Positions 50,728 to 60,040 of a stretch of 64,000 nucleotides of DNA are shown piece after piece. The notes beneath the pieces are model-generated. The model searched no databases, was not told the DNA's origin, and was given only the letters and a program-made list of their open reading frames with translations. Source of the DNA: Bog-756 sp963725395 (GTDB taxonomy: Bacteria; Actinomycetota; Acidimicrobiia; Acidimicrobiales; RAAP-2). The DNA is taken from the NCBI GenBank assembly GCA_963725395.1, contig CAVRYH010000002.1:186001-250000 (forward strand), given 5' to 3'. The position numbers and the translations under genes are program-made. The stretch's first letter is position 1, and each line of letters begins with the position of its first letter.

Positions 50728-52382
50728 TCACACCCCTCGCCCTGGCCACCACCACGGCGACCTTCCACACGCCGCACGTCGACTACCTGAGCATCCTGCC
50801 GATGGCCATCATGGCGGGCGGCGCGGTCGCCCTGATGGTCGTGTCGTCGCTCCTCCGCAAGATCCTGGGCGTCGGCGCGGGGACGGCCGTCGCCGCTCTG
50901 ACCTCGCTGGCCGCGCTCGTCGCCGCGCTGTTCCAGTGGGACCACGTGGTCACCCACGGGCCCCAGGTGACCATCGCCGGCGCCATTGCCTTCGACGGGT
51001 TCGACGTGTTCGTCCAGATCGTGGTGTCCATCGCCATGCTGCTCACCGCCCTCATCGGGGACGGCTACCTCCGGCGCGAGGGGATCGAGGGCCCCGAGTT
51101 CCACGTCCTGGCCATGATGTCCGCCTCGGGGGCCATGATGATGGGTGCGGCCAACGACCTCATCGTGATCTTCCTCGGACTGGAGATCCTCTCCATCGCC
51201 CTCTACGTCCTGGCCGCCTTCAACCACAAGAGGGCCGAGTCCGGTGAGGCCGCCCTCAAGTACTTCGTACTGGGGGCATTCTCCTCGGCCATCTTCGTCT
51301 ACGGGATCGCCCTCACCTACGGCGCCACCGGCTCTTCGAACCTTCCCGAGATCGCCGACTACCTGTCGAAGAACGTGGTCGCCTCCAACGGCGTCCTGCT
51401 CGGGGGCCTGGCCCTGCTGCTGATCGGCTTCGGATTCAAGATCGCCGCCGTGCCCTTCCACATGTGGTCGCCCGACGTCTACCAGGGGTCACCGTCCCCG
51501 ATCACCGGATTCATGGCCGCGGTGGCCAAGGCCGGGGCCTTCGCCGCCCTGCTACGGGTGTTCGTCTCCTCGCTCGGCACGGTGCGGGCCGACTGGCAGC
51601 CCGTGGTATGGGCGCTCGCCTTCGTCAGCCTCCTCCTCGGGGCCTTCGTCGCCCTGGTGCAAAAGGACATCAAGCGGATGATGGCCTACTCCTCCATCAA
51701 CCACGTCGGCTTCATCCTCCTCGGCGTGGAGGCGGCCACCACCCAGGGGGTGTCGGCCTCGCTGTACTACCTCTTCGCCTACATGTTCCTCACCATCGGC
51801 ACGTTCGCCGTCATCACCGTGGTGGCCCGTGACGGCGACACGGGCCACCAGATCACCGACTACCGGGGACTGGCCAAGCGCCAACCGCTCCTGGCCCTGT
51901 GCTTCGCCGTGCTCCTCCTCGGCCAGGCCGGTGTGCCCTTCACCACAGGATTCCTCGCCAAATTCGGTGTCGTGGGGGCCTCGGTGGCGACCCATTCCTA
52001 CGTGCTCGCCACCGTGGCCATGGTGTCGGCGGCCGTCGCCGCCTTCTTCTACCTGCGGGTGACGGTGACGATGTACTCACCGGTGGGCGCGGTGGCCGAC
52101 CCGGTGGCCGACGAGGACGGCGACGAGGCGGGGGCCGAGGCCGCCGTCACCGCGACGACGGGGGACCGCGTCCCGGCCACCGGCTCGAGCGACGGGATGG
52201 CCAGTCTGCAGGTCCTCACCGACGCCCCGCCCTCCGCGTGGGTGCTCGAGCGGGGTGCCGTCGACGTGCCCGCACTGACCTGGGTGGCCATCGGGCTGAC
52301 CGTGGCGTTCACCGTGGTCTTCGGGATCGTGCCCGGGCCCATCCTCGCCTTCGCCCACCAGGCCACGCTCCTGTTCACCTGA
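50724..52382 (+). CDS. nuoN: NADH-quinone oxidoreductase subunit N
   Basis: NuoN is the third antiporter-like pump subunit and ends the operon. Motifs include FLGLEILSIALYVLAAFNHK, KYFVLGAFSSAIFVYGIALT, KIAAVPFHMWSPDVYQGSPS, PITGFMAAVAKAGAFAALLR and QKDIKRMMAYSSINHVGFIL. Before the last membrane segment there is a hydrophilic insertion of about 60 residues (DEDGDEAGAEAAVTATTGD). GGGAGGAG precedes the ATG, which overlaps the nuoM stop (ATGA). Confidence 0.95.
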   Translation: MITPLALATTTATFHTPHVDYLSILPMAIMAGGAVALMVVSSLLRKILGVGAGTAVAALTSLAALVAALFQWDHVVTHGPQVTIAGAIAFDGFDVFVQIVVSIAMLLTALIGDGYLRREGIEGPEFHVLAMMSASGAMMMGAANDLIVIFLGLEILSIALYVLAAFNHKRAESGEAALKYFVLGAFSSAIFVYGIALTYGATGSSNLPEIADYLSKNVVASNGVLLGGLALLLIGFGFKIAAVPFHMWSPDVYQGSPSPITGFMAAVAKAGAFAALLRVFVSSLGTVRADWQPVVWALAFVSLLLGAFVALVQKDIKRMMAYSSINHVGFILLGVEAATTQGVSASLYYLFAYMFLTIGTFAVITVVARDGDTGHQITDYRGLAKRQPLLALCFAVLLLGQAGVPFTTGFLAKFGVVGASVATHSYVLATVAMVSAAVAAFFYLRVTVTMYSPVGAVADPVADEDGDEAGAEAAVTATTGDRVPATGSSDGMASLQVLTDAPPSAWVLERGAVDVPALTWVAIGLTVAFTVVFGIVPGPILAFAHQATLLFT

Positions 52383-52403
52383 GTCCAGGAGCACAGTGGG
52401 TTG

Positions 52404-52420
52404 CGGGTCGGACCGACCCG
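52404..52420 (+). terminator. small hairpin after nuoN
   Basis: CGGGTC and GACCCG form a stem around GGACC, 21 bases after the nuoN stop. There is no T run, so termination by this hairpin alone is doubtful. It is recorded because it is the only such structure at the end of the nuo operon. Confidence 0.25.
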
Positions 52421-52538
52421 GCACCTGCCCACCCCGTCCGGCCGCGACCCGGTGGGGGGACGATCCGCGGTCCGGGCGTGACGCCAGGGGTACTGTCGGC
52501 CCCGGGCGCACCGCCCGCCCGACGACAAGGAGCGAGTC

Positions 52539-52829
52539 ATGGCCAACAGTGCAGGGACGCCGTCCCCGAATACGTCGGGCCGACCGCCGGCGAGAAAACG
52601 CGATGTGCGTGAACTGGTCCGCATCATCGTGGCGGTGGTGGCCCTCGTGCTCCTGATCGCCTTCGTGATCGACAACAGCGCCAGCGTGAGGGTGGGTTTC
52701 GTGTTCTTCAGCACCCGGATCAGCCTGGTCTGGGTCCTGCTGATCGCCGCGTTCCTCGGTGCCCTGGTCGACCGACTGGTCATCCTGCTCGGCCAGCGAC
52801 GCCGGAAGAGGGCGGCCTCGCAGCGGTAG
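52539..52829 (+). CDS. LapA-domain (DUF1049) small membrane protein
   Basis: The 96-residue protein has a disordered, basic N-terminus, then two membrane segments in a tight hairpin (LVRIIVAVVALVLLIAFVID and ISLVWVLLIAAFLGALVDRL) with the family link NSASVRVGFVFFSTR, and a basic end (RRRKRAASQR). This pattern matches the lipopolysaccharide assembly protein A domain. Actinobacterial members have no known role and do not make LPS. AAGGAG lies upstream of the ATG. Confidence 0.85.
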   Translation: MANSAGTPSPNTSGRPPARKRDVRELVRIIVAVVALVLLIAFVIDNSASVRVGFVFFSTRISLVWVLLIAAFLGALVDRLVILLGQRRRKRAASQR

Positions 52830-52906
52830 TCCCCGCCGGGGCCGGGTGGGCCACGTCGGGCCGACCCGGGAGGCGGGGGGCGCGGCGGTGGTGGGATGAT
52901 TGTGGG

Positions 52907-54298
52907 GTGACCACGTTGACCCCCGCCGAACGGGCCGCCATCGGGCGTGACAACCGGGCCAAGGTCCCCCGTTCGCGGCACGGTGAGTGGCAGCCCGGGG
53001 CCGACCGCACCGATCCGCTCGAGATCCTGGCCCTCCAGGCCGTCACCCGCGTCCCCGATCTGGTCCCCATCCGCTACGGCCGCATGTCGGCGTCGGCGTT
53101 CGCCCACTTCCGCGGGCGCGGCGGCGGTGATGGCCGCCGACCTCGCCCACGAGGAGCACACCCATCTAGACGTCCAGCTCTGCGGGGACGCCCACCTCTC
53201 CAACTTCGGCGGGTTCGCGTCACCGGAACGGGAGATGGTCTTCGACGTCAACGACTTCGACGAGACCATCCGTGGGCCCTTCGAGTGGGACCTGAAGCGG
53301 TTGGCCGCCAGCCTGGAGGTGGCGGCCCGCAGCCGCGGTTTCGACGACACCCTCCGCCGGTCCCTGGTCGCCCAGAGCGCCCGTGGCTACCGCCAGGCCA
53401 TCAGGGAGTTCGCCGGCATGTCGAATCTGCAGATCTGGTACGCCAAGCTGGACGGCCCGGGGCTGTTGGCCAGGTGGGGGACGCGGCCAGCCGATCGGTG
53501 ATCGAGAACTTCCGGAAACGGGTGGCCAAGGCGCGCGCCAAGGACCACCTGGCCGCCCTGGCCAAGCTGACCGAGGTGAAGGACGGCCGGCTGCGGTTCG
53601 TGTCCAACCCACCGCTCATGACCCCGGCCGACGAGGTCTTCAACGAGCCGCACTCCGTCGAGGTGGTCACCAGCCTGTTCCATGGCCTGTCCGACTACCG
53701 CCAGACCCTCTCCGGTGAGCGCCAGCACCTGCTCGAGCGCTACGACTTCGTCGACCTGGCCCGCAAGGTGGTCGGTGTGGGGAGTGTGGGTACCCGCTGC
53801 TGGGTCGCCCTCTTCGTGGGACGCGACCACGGAGACCCGTTGGTCCTGCAGGTGAAAGAGGCCGAGCGCGCCGTGGGCGAACCCTTCCTCGGCAAGAGCG
53901 AGTACGACCATCAGGGACAGCGGGTGGTCGAGGGACAACGGCTCATGCAGAGCGCCAGCGACATCTTCCTCGGATGGGACGAGGTGGCCGGTGAGGACGG
54001 CATCGGCCGTCACTTCTATCTCCGCCAGCTGTGGGACTGGAAGCTGTCGGCCGACATCGACACCATGGTGCCCGAGGGGCTCGGCGTCTACGCGCAGATG
54101 TGCGGATGGACACTCGCCCGGGCCCACGCCCGCTCGGGTGATGCCATCGCCATCGGCTCCTACCTCGGAGCCAGTGACCGGTTCGACCGGGCCATGTGGG
54201 AGTTCGCGTCGGCCTACGCCGACCAGAACGAGAAGGACTTCGCTGCGCTCGTGCGGGCCATCGCCACCAACAAGGTCCATGCCATCAGCGGCATCTGA
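52907..54298 (+). pseudogene. DUF2252 family protein, interrupted by two compensating frameshifts
   Basis: DUF2252 proteins resemble small-molecule kinases in fold, and their function is unknown. The frame from the GTG at 52907 gives MTTLTPAERAAIGRDNRAKV and RTDPLEILALQAVTRVPDLV. At 53117 an extra C shifts the frame. The next part (AAAVMAADLAHEEHTHLDVQ, LCGDAHLSNFGGFASPE and FDVNDFDETIRGPFEWDLKR) is read in the neighbouring frame. At the G run 53476-53480 one G is missing and the first frame resumes with SVIENFRKRVAKARAKDHLA, continuing to the normal end near VHAISGI. All conserved blocks are present, so the two indels look more like sequence errors than decay. Confidence 0.85.
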
Positions 54299-54355
54299 TC
54301 ATGGCCGGGCCGACCGCCCGGCATGGCCGGGCACGGTGTCGCGGCCACGAGCGCC

Positions 54356-55507
54356 TCACCGGGGCCCGGGCAGGCCCCAGTCGATCTTGATCGGGCGGGA
54401 GGAGAAGATGTGGGGCCGGCCGACGGTGGCCGGACGATCGGTGGTCCACTCCGCCGGGGGAGCCATGGTGAGCCCGGCCATGCCGCGCATGGCGTCGTCG
54501 TAGCCGGACCGGACCCAGGCGAAGCGCCGCCAGCACTGGTCGCGATCGCCCTCGGGAACGGGCAGGAGGGGATGGAGCCGGTCGAGGGCCGAGATGTACT
54601 CGTCCCTCCGGATGGAGATGGCCGGCGGAGGCTCGGAGCCCCGGGTCACCAACTCCATCAGCAGCACCGGCGGGTCGATGGGCAGTCCGGCCGCCCGGCC
54701 GATCCTGACGAACGAGGGCATGCCGTAGGCGAGGGCCATCACCGGCCCCTTGACCTCTTCGCTGGCGTCCGCCTCGGTGCTGAAGTCCGACGCCGACAGG
54801 TAGAGGGCGGCGGAATCGAGGAAGGCGCCCACCGAGGCCACCCACGACTGGTCGGGCGAGGACTCGGGGAAGTAGCTGAGGGCGGGGAACGCCGTGTGGG
54901 TCTGGTCGAGCTCCAGCATCCACGCCGAGGCCGTCCGCCACAGGTCCGGGTTGTCGAGGGTCCCCAGCCGCTGCAGGTTGCGGAGCATCTCGACGGGGGA
55001 GGGTGGTGTCCCGGCGAACGGGCGGAGGACGCTGATCCCCTTCTCCCGTTCGTGGTGGGCGGCGTAGATGGTGGGGAGATAGCTGATCAGGAGGGCCACG
55101 AGCCCGAGGCCGATAGTGGCCTCGACGAAGGTGAGCCAGATCCGGGCGCCTCCTTCCGGCTCGGCGAAGCCCAGCGTGAACAGCGAGGAGCCGCTGACCT
55201 CGAAGGAGTGGGTCGTCGAGCCGGTCTTGATGCCCCAGAAGATGAACGAGAAGCCGACCGTCACCGACAGCATCCACACCAGCGGCAGGCTGACCAGGGC
55301 GATCGGGGCGTAGAGGGCCCGCAGGTTGGCCCGGCGGGCCTGGCTCCTCCACCGGTGCACCAACACGCGGTCGGACACGGAGAACACGCACCGGGCGATG
55401 GAGGTGAAGCCGTTGCGGGGGAGGACCACGGTCTCGAGGGCGGAGATGAGGACCGACATGACCAACACCACGCCGAAGACGACAGCGACGATGTGCCCGA
55501 GGATCAC
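54356..55507 (-). CDS. channel-like integral membrane protein of unknown function
   Basis: The 383-residue protein has four or more hydrophobic segments in its first 150 residues: HIVAVVFGVVLVMSVLISAL, LYAPIALVSLPLVWMLSVTV, FSFIFWGIK and LTFVEATIGLGLVALLISYL. A re-entrant-looking stretch, SGSSLFTLGFAEPEGG, sits between them, similar in layout to the pore loop of two-helix potassium channels but without TVGYG. The large cytoplasmic C-terminal part is helical and carries no known motif (SPVEMLRNLQRLGTLDNPDL). Transport of an ion is a guess from the layout. The GTG at 55507 starts at the first hydrophobic segment. It lies 73 bases after the CLC gene on the same strand. Confidence 0.6.
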   Translation of the reverse strand: MILGHIVAVVFGVVLVMSVLISALETVVLPRNGFTSIARCVFSVSDRVLVHRWRSQARRANLRALYAPIALVSLPLVWMLSVTVGFSFIFWGIKTGSTTHSFEVSGSSLFTLGFAEPEGGARIWLTFVEATIGLGLVALLISYLPTIYAAHHEREKGISVLRPFAGTPPSPVEMLRNLQRLGTLDNPDLWRTASAWMLELDQTHTAFPALSYFPESSPDQSWVASVGAFLDSAALYLSASDFSTEADASEEVKGPVMALAYGMPSFVRIGRAAGLPIDPPVLLMELVTRGSEPPPAISIRRDEYISALDRLHPLLPVPEGDRDQCWRRFAWVRSGYDDAMRGMAGLTMAPPAEWTTDRPATVGRPHIFSSRPIKIDWGLPGPR

Positions 55508-55580
55508 GGCGTACCCCGTCGCCGGACGGGGGCGCCCGCACGCCTCGTGGGGCCATCGGGGGCCGGCCGACGGCGATAGG

Positions 55581-57071
55581 TCATCGGTCCGCCGCGGTGG
55601 CGCCCGGCGCGGGCGTCGCCTGGGCGGGTGGTCCGCCGGTTGCCGCCGGGGTGGCGGCACCGTGTCGGCGGAGCTCCCCCGGGGTCTGGGGAAGCCAGGC
55701 GGCGGCCACGTAGGCGACCACGACGGCCACGATGACGAGGGGGACGACCGACAGTCCGTCGCTCGACAGCAGGAGCGTGGCCAGCAGCGTCGAGGTCATC
55801 GGCAGTTTCAGCATCACCGTGGCCATGGCACCGATGCCGATGGCCACGCCGGGCACGAGCGACATGCCGGGCAGGTGGGAGATCGCTATCCCGGCGGCGC
55901 CACCGATGAACATGGAGGGGAAGACCGGACCGCCCCGGAAGCTGGACAGCGAGAGCCCGTAGGCGATCGACTTGCACACCACCAGCACCACGAGGGCCCC
56001 CACCGTCCACGTGCTGGCATGGAGGACGAGGCCGGGCAACGCCGACTGCCCCGAGAAGAGCACCTCGGTGTAGCTCCGCCCCGTCGACTCGGCGAAGATG
56101 ATGGCCAGTGTGGCCACCCCGAGGCCCATCACCGGCATCAACAGGAGCATGCGGCGCTCGACGACGGGCTGGAGCGCCAGGCCGATCAGGCGGATGCCGG
56201 TGCCGAGCAACGATGCGGCCAGGCCGATGACGATGGCCCAGAGGAACATCACCCCGTTCGGATGGCTGAAGGGGGGAAGTCCGGGGATGGAGAGTGAGAA
56301 GGTCCCAAAGCCGGTCAGCGAGTCGAGTCCCACGAAGATGAGCGTGCCCACACCGGCGGCCAGCAGGCCCGGCACGAGGATCAGGCCGAGGACCGGCCCA
56401 CCCAGCCCGGACGCCTCCATCAACAAGAAGGCACCGAGGATGGGGGAACCGAGCAGGGTGCTGATGGCGGCGAAGCTCCCGGCCGCGGCGATCACGACGG
56501 CCGCGGTGGGAGGGGCGTCCTTCTTGGCCAGGTGGACGGCCAGCACGCCCAATCCGCCGCCGATGGCGATCAGCGGCGCCTCGGGTCCGAGGACGACCCC
56601 GAGACTGAGCGTGGCCAGGGAGGCCAGGAAGACGCCGGGGAGCTCGATGGGGGTGGGTGCACCGCCCGCCTTGAACCCCTCGGCCGGCTTGTGCCCGGCG
56701 GAGCCGGGCAGGTAGGTGATGGTGGCGGCCACGAGCACGCCGGCCACGGCCAGCAGCGGGAGCGGCCACCAGGCCGGAGTCCCGGCGAACCCGAGCTGTT
56801 TCGGGAGCGAGTCGAAGAACCAGTTCTGTAGGACGGCGACCAGCTTGAGGTAGCCGTAGGCGATGGCCGACACCGGGACGCCGATGATGGCGGCGAGCAC
56901 CAACAGCTGCACGTAGCTCCTCGACCGGAGCATGGCCATCGGGTCGGCGGCTGCTGCGGCCCCCGCCGGAGCGGCGCCGGCACCCGGGCCCGGAGCGGGC
57001 GGGGTGGGGGCCGAGCCCGAGCCTGCCGGGCCCGTGGGCGGGGTCGATGGCGGCCCCGGCGGTTCAGTCAT
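55581..57071 (-). CDS. CLC-family chloride channel or H+/Cl- antiporter
   Basis: The 496-residue protein has the CLC fold. The gating glutamate region reads LGVVLGPEAPLIAIGGG (family GxEGP variant GPEAP). The second pore motif is FRGGPVFPSMFIGGAAG (GxFxP type), followed by VPGVAIGIGAMATVMLKLPM. About ten or more membrane segments are visible, and there is no C-terminal CBS pair. The first 45 residues are a proline/alanine-rich cytoplasmic tail. Keeping the gating glutamate suits an antiporter, but the internal proton glutamate cannot be assigned by eye. The ATG at 57071 is used. Confidence 0.9.
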   Translation of the reverse strand: MTEPPGPPSTPPTGPAGSGSAPTPPAPGPGAGAAPAGAAAAADPMAMLRSRSYVQLLVLAAIIGVPVSAIAYGYLKLVAVLQNWFFDSLPKQLGFAGTPAWWPLPLLAVAGVLVAATITYLPGSAGHKPAEGFKAGGAPTPIELPGVFLASLATLSLGVVLGPEAPLIAIGGGLGVLAVHLAKKDAPPTAAVVIAAAGSFAAISTLLGSPILGAFLLMEASGLGGPVLGLILVPGLLAAGVGTLIFVGLDSLTGFGTFSLSIPGLPPFSHPNGVMFLWAIVIGLAASLLGTGIRLIGLALQPVVERRMLLLMPVMGLGVATLAIIFAESTGRSYTEVLFSGQSALPGLVLHASTWTVGALVVLVVCKSIAYGLSLSSFRGGPVFPSMFIGGAAGIAISHLPGMSLVPGVAIGIGAMATVMLKLPMTSTLLATLLLSSDGLSVVPLVIVAVVVAYVAAAWLPQTPGELRRHGAATPAATGGPPAQATPAPGATAADR

Positions 57072-57319
57072 TCCCCCGCATCCTTACCGGCCCGGGTCCA
57101 CCGTCACCAGCGCGGTGGCCACGCCATCTCTGCTCGACACCTCGGTCGGTGAACACGGATCCCCTTCCGTCGTCTGAAGTCCGTGCCGTGACAATAGGTG
57201 GTCGGTGACCGGCCCGGCATCCTCGGGTCCGACCGTTGGCTCCGCCTCCCATCGCCGGACTGCCGGCGGCCGGGCAACTATGGTGGTTGACCGTCCCCGA
57301 CTAAGGAGCACCACCGACC

Positions 57320-57715
57320 ATGCTTGCAGAGACGTATCCCTTGCTGGACATTTTCTGGACGATTTTGGAGGTCTTCGTCTTCGTCCTTTGGATCTGGCTG
57401 CTCGTGTTCATCTTCATCGACATCTTCCGCAGTCATGACCTCGGTGGATTCGCAAAGGCGCTGTGGGTCCTCTTCCTGATCATCCTCCCGTTCCTCGGGG
57501 TCCTCGTCTACCTCATCGCCCGGGGTGGCAGCATGCACGAGCGAGCCGAGAAGCAGGCCCAGGCCCAGCAGAAGGCGTTCGACAATTACGTGAAGCAGAC
57601 GGCGGGCACGTCCGGCGGCAGCGCCGACGAGCTGGCCAAGCTGGCCGACCTCAAGTCCAAGGGTGTCATCACCGACGCCGAGTTCGAGGCCCAGAAGGCC
57701 AAGCTGCTCAGCTGA
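57320..57715 (+). CDS. SHOCT-domain membrane protein (PLDc_N type)
   Basis: The 131-residue protein starts with two membrane segments (LDIFWTILEVFVFVLWIWLL and ALWVLFLIILPFLGVLVYLI) around IDIFRSHDLGGFAK, which matches the phospholipase-D-nuclease N-terminal type. A charged stretch follows, and then a C-terminal SHOCT motif (DELAKLADLKSKGVITDAEF, EAQKAKLLS), a short helix pair thought to mediate oligomer contacts. It is common in actinobacteria and its role is unknown. AAGGAG precedes the ATG by 9 bases. A strong hairpin lies after the stop. Confidence 0.88.
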   Translation: MLAETYPLLDIFWTILEVFVFVLWIWLLVFIFIDIFRSHDLGGFAKALWVLFLIILPFLGVLVYLIARGGSMHERAEKQAQAQQKAFDNYVKQTAGTSGGSADELAKLADLKSKGVITDAEFEAQKAKLLS

Positions 57716-57762
57716 CCCCCCGACCCGGCCCTGGCGACCGGGCGACGGTGACCACGTAGGCC

Positions 57763-57802
57763 GACGATGACCGTTCCCCACCGACGGGGGGCGGTCATCG
57801 TC
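57763..57802 (+). terminator. strong hairpin after the SHOCT gene
   Basis: GACGATGACCG (57763-57773) and CGGTCATCGTC (57792-57802) form a perfect 11-bp stem with an 18-base loop, 48 bases after the stop of the SHOCT gene and before the next gene. No T run follows, but the perfect stem makes a role in ending or protecting the transcript likely. Confidence 0.6.
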
Positions 57803-57863
57803 GTCCCCGTCGCCGGTGGGAACCGTCCCCGCCGCCCCGGGGCCGCCCAGTTACAGTGTCGTC

Positions 57864-59126
57864 GTGGCGGCCGATGAACCTGGTGGTCCCGAAGGGTCTG
57901 CCGATCCTGCCCAGGTCGGCGACGGGGACGGCGCGTCGGGTGCGTCCGGAGCGGGGCGCAGGGGCCACGGCAGGGTCCGAGCGGTGTTCTCGTGGGTGCT
58001 CGTCGTCCTCGCCTGCCTGCTGGCCATCGTGTCGGTGCTCGTCGTCTTCACCCGGAACGAACTCTTGAACACCGACACCTATGTGAGCACGGTGACGCCG
58101 CTCGCCAGCAATCCGGCCGTCCAGGCCGCGGTGGCCACCAAGGTGAGCGACCGGCTGATCGCCAGGACGGACCTGTCCGAGCGGATCGAGCGTGCCCTCC
58201 CGGAGAAGGCGTCCTTCCTGGTCGACCCGCTGACCTCTGAGGTGAGGGGGGCCACCTACGACATCGCGCTGAAGGCGGTCGAGTCCCACCGGTTCGAGAA
58301 GCTCTGGGTGGTGGCCAACCGGGCTTCGCACAAGCAGTTGGTGGCGGTGTTGACCGGATCGTCGGAGGGGTCGGTGTCGACGAAGAACGGCAAGGTGACC
58401 GTCGACCTCAGTGAGGTCGAGGTCCAGGTGAAACAGACGCTGGACGCCAAGGGGATCACCGTGTTCAACAAGGTGCCCGCGGTCAAGGGCCTCGACTTCG
58501 TGCTGTTCCAGTCCGACGACCTGGTCAAGGTCCAGACGCTGGTCCGCCTGCTGGACAGAGTGGCCGTGCTCCTGCCCGTCCTCTCGCTGCTGGCCTTCGC
58601 CGGCGGAGTCGTCCTGACCCGCAACCGTCGGCGCGGGTTGCTCCGGGCGGCCACCGGCCTCGTCCTTTCGATGGGGCTCGTGCTGGTGGTGGTCTCCGTG
58701 GCGCGGAACCAGTACCTTTCGTCCCTGGGCCCGTCCCAATCCAAGCCGGCCAGCGCCGCGGTGATCGACACGGTGGCCGCCCCCTTGCAGGACACGGTCC
58801 GCACCGTCCTTGTCGTGGCCGCCGTCGTCGCCATCGTGGCCCTCCTGGCCGGCATCCCGGCCGTCCGGAGGTTGGTGACCGACCGGAGAATCGTGACGGG
58901 CGGTCCGCTCCACGACTTCCTCGCCCGGCACCGGCGGGGGCTGCAGTGGGCGATTCTCGTCATCGGACTTCTCGTCCTGGTCGTATGGAACAAGCCCACC
59001 GCGCTGGTGGCGGTGATCGTCGTGCTCGTCACCCTGGCCTGTGTCGCCGTGGTCGGACTCCTGGGCGGACGACGACCCCGGCAGGCCGATGCGCCCGTGG
59101 GCGACGGGGACGCCGAACCCGGCTGA
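57864..59126 (+). CDS. multi-pass membrane protein of unknown function
   Basis: I do not recognise a named family. The 420-residue protein has an acidic/glycine-rich start, one membrane segment (FSWVLVVLACLLAIVSVLVV) and an outside domain of about 180 residues opening with NELLNTDTYVSTVTPLASNP and AVQAAVATKVSDRLIARTDL. After that come four further membrane segments (LLPVLSLLAFAGGVVLTRN, AATGLVLSMGLVLVVVSVAR, TVLVVAAVVAIVALLAGIPA, then a pair near 360-405). Similar proteins are frequent in actinobacteria as hypothetical membrane proteins. The GTG at 57864 is a likely start. Its stop overlaps the next gene (TGATG). Confidence 0.7.
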   Translation: MAADEPGGPEGSADPAQVGDGDGASGASGAGRRGHGRVRAVFSWVLVVLACLLAIVSVLVVFTRNELLNTDTYVSTVTPLASNPAVQAAVATKVSDRLIARTDLSERIERALPEKASFLVDPLTSEVRGATYDIALKAVESHRFEKLWVVANRASHKQLVAVLTGSSEGSVSTKNGKVTVDLSEVEVQVKQTLDAKGITVFNKVPAVKGLDFVLFQSDDLVKVQTLVRLLDRVAVLLPVLSLLAFAGGVVLTRNRRRGLLRAATGLVLSMGLVLVVVSVARNQYLSSLGPSQSKPASAAVIDTVAAPLQDTVRTVLVVAAVVAIVALLAGIPAVRRLVTDRRIVTGGPLHDFLARHRRGLQWAILVIGLLVLVVWNKPTALVAVIVVLVTLACVAVVGLLGGRRPRQADAPVGDGDAEPG

Positions 59127-60014
59127 TGGCTGGGTCCCCATCGGCCCCCCGGGCCGACGGGCCCTCACCCAGGGGGCTGTGGAGGTCGTTCGAGTCGGTC
59201 CACGCCGTGACCTACTTCGCACCGGAGTGCCGCGAGCGGCTGTCCACAGCCGGACTGCGCGGGTTCTGGATGGGGTACTTCGCATCCCGGGCCGCCCCCC
59301 TCGGCCCGGTGGGGCCGGCGGTGGTCTCGGCGACCTTCTACAACTTCCACGCGTCGATGGTCGGGCGGGCTCTCCCCGATGCCTGGGAGCTGGTCGACCC
59401 GCCGGCCGTCCTCCGGGCGAGGCGTGAGGGCGCGGCCGCGACGTTGCGCCGGGTCCTGCCGTCGGTGGAGGAAGCGGCCCTCCCGATCGTCGGGCTCATC
59501 GACCGCGTGGTGGCGGGCGCCGATGGATCGGGTCGCCCCCTGTTCAGCGCCAACCGGGCGCTCGAGCCGGTGCCCGATCCCGTCGAGGCCTTGTGGCAGG
59601 GGTGCACGTCGCTGCGCGAACACCGCGGGGACGGCCATGTCGCCGCGCTCGGTGACCCACGGCCTCGACGGCTGTGAGGCGTTGGTGAGCTTCGCCGCGG
59701 CGCAGGGTATCCCCGAGGAGGTGCTGCGCGACAACCGGGGGTGGTCACCCGATGACTGGGAGACGGCGCGCCTGGCCCTTTCGGGCCGCGGGCTGCTCGA
59801 CGAGGGCGGCGGCCTGAGCCGGGCCGGATCGGAATTGCGCGCCACCATCGAGCAGACGACGGACCGGCTCGCCGGCGTCCCGTTGGCCGTGCTCGGCGGC
59901 GACGAGCTCCGGGTGTTGGCCGCCGGGCTGGGCCGGGTGGCGCGTGCGGTGACTGATCGGGGCGTCCTGCCCTTCCCGAACCCGATCGGCCTGCCCGAAC
60001 CCGACCGGGATTGA
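59126..60014 (+). pseudogene. SCO6745-like protein, interrupted by one frameshift
   Basis: The first frame gives an alpha-helical protein (WRSFESVHAVTYFAPECRER, FWMGYFASRAAPLGPVGPAV, FYNFHASMVGRALPDAWELV) as far as LREHRGDGHVAAL. At about 59,650 one extra base shifts the frame. The rest, THGLDGCEALVSFAAAQGIP and RDNRGWSPDDWETARLALSG, then AGSELRATIEQTTDRLAGVP, is read in the next frame to 60014. The order matches the SCO6745 family of actinobacterial proteins of unknown function, which resemble winged-helix regulators in their C-terminal half. With the base removed (GCG CTC GTG ACC CAC) the gene is intact. The ATG overlaps the preceding stop. Confidence 0.8.
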
Positions 60015-60040
60015 TCCGCTAAGCGCCCGAACGGACGACG

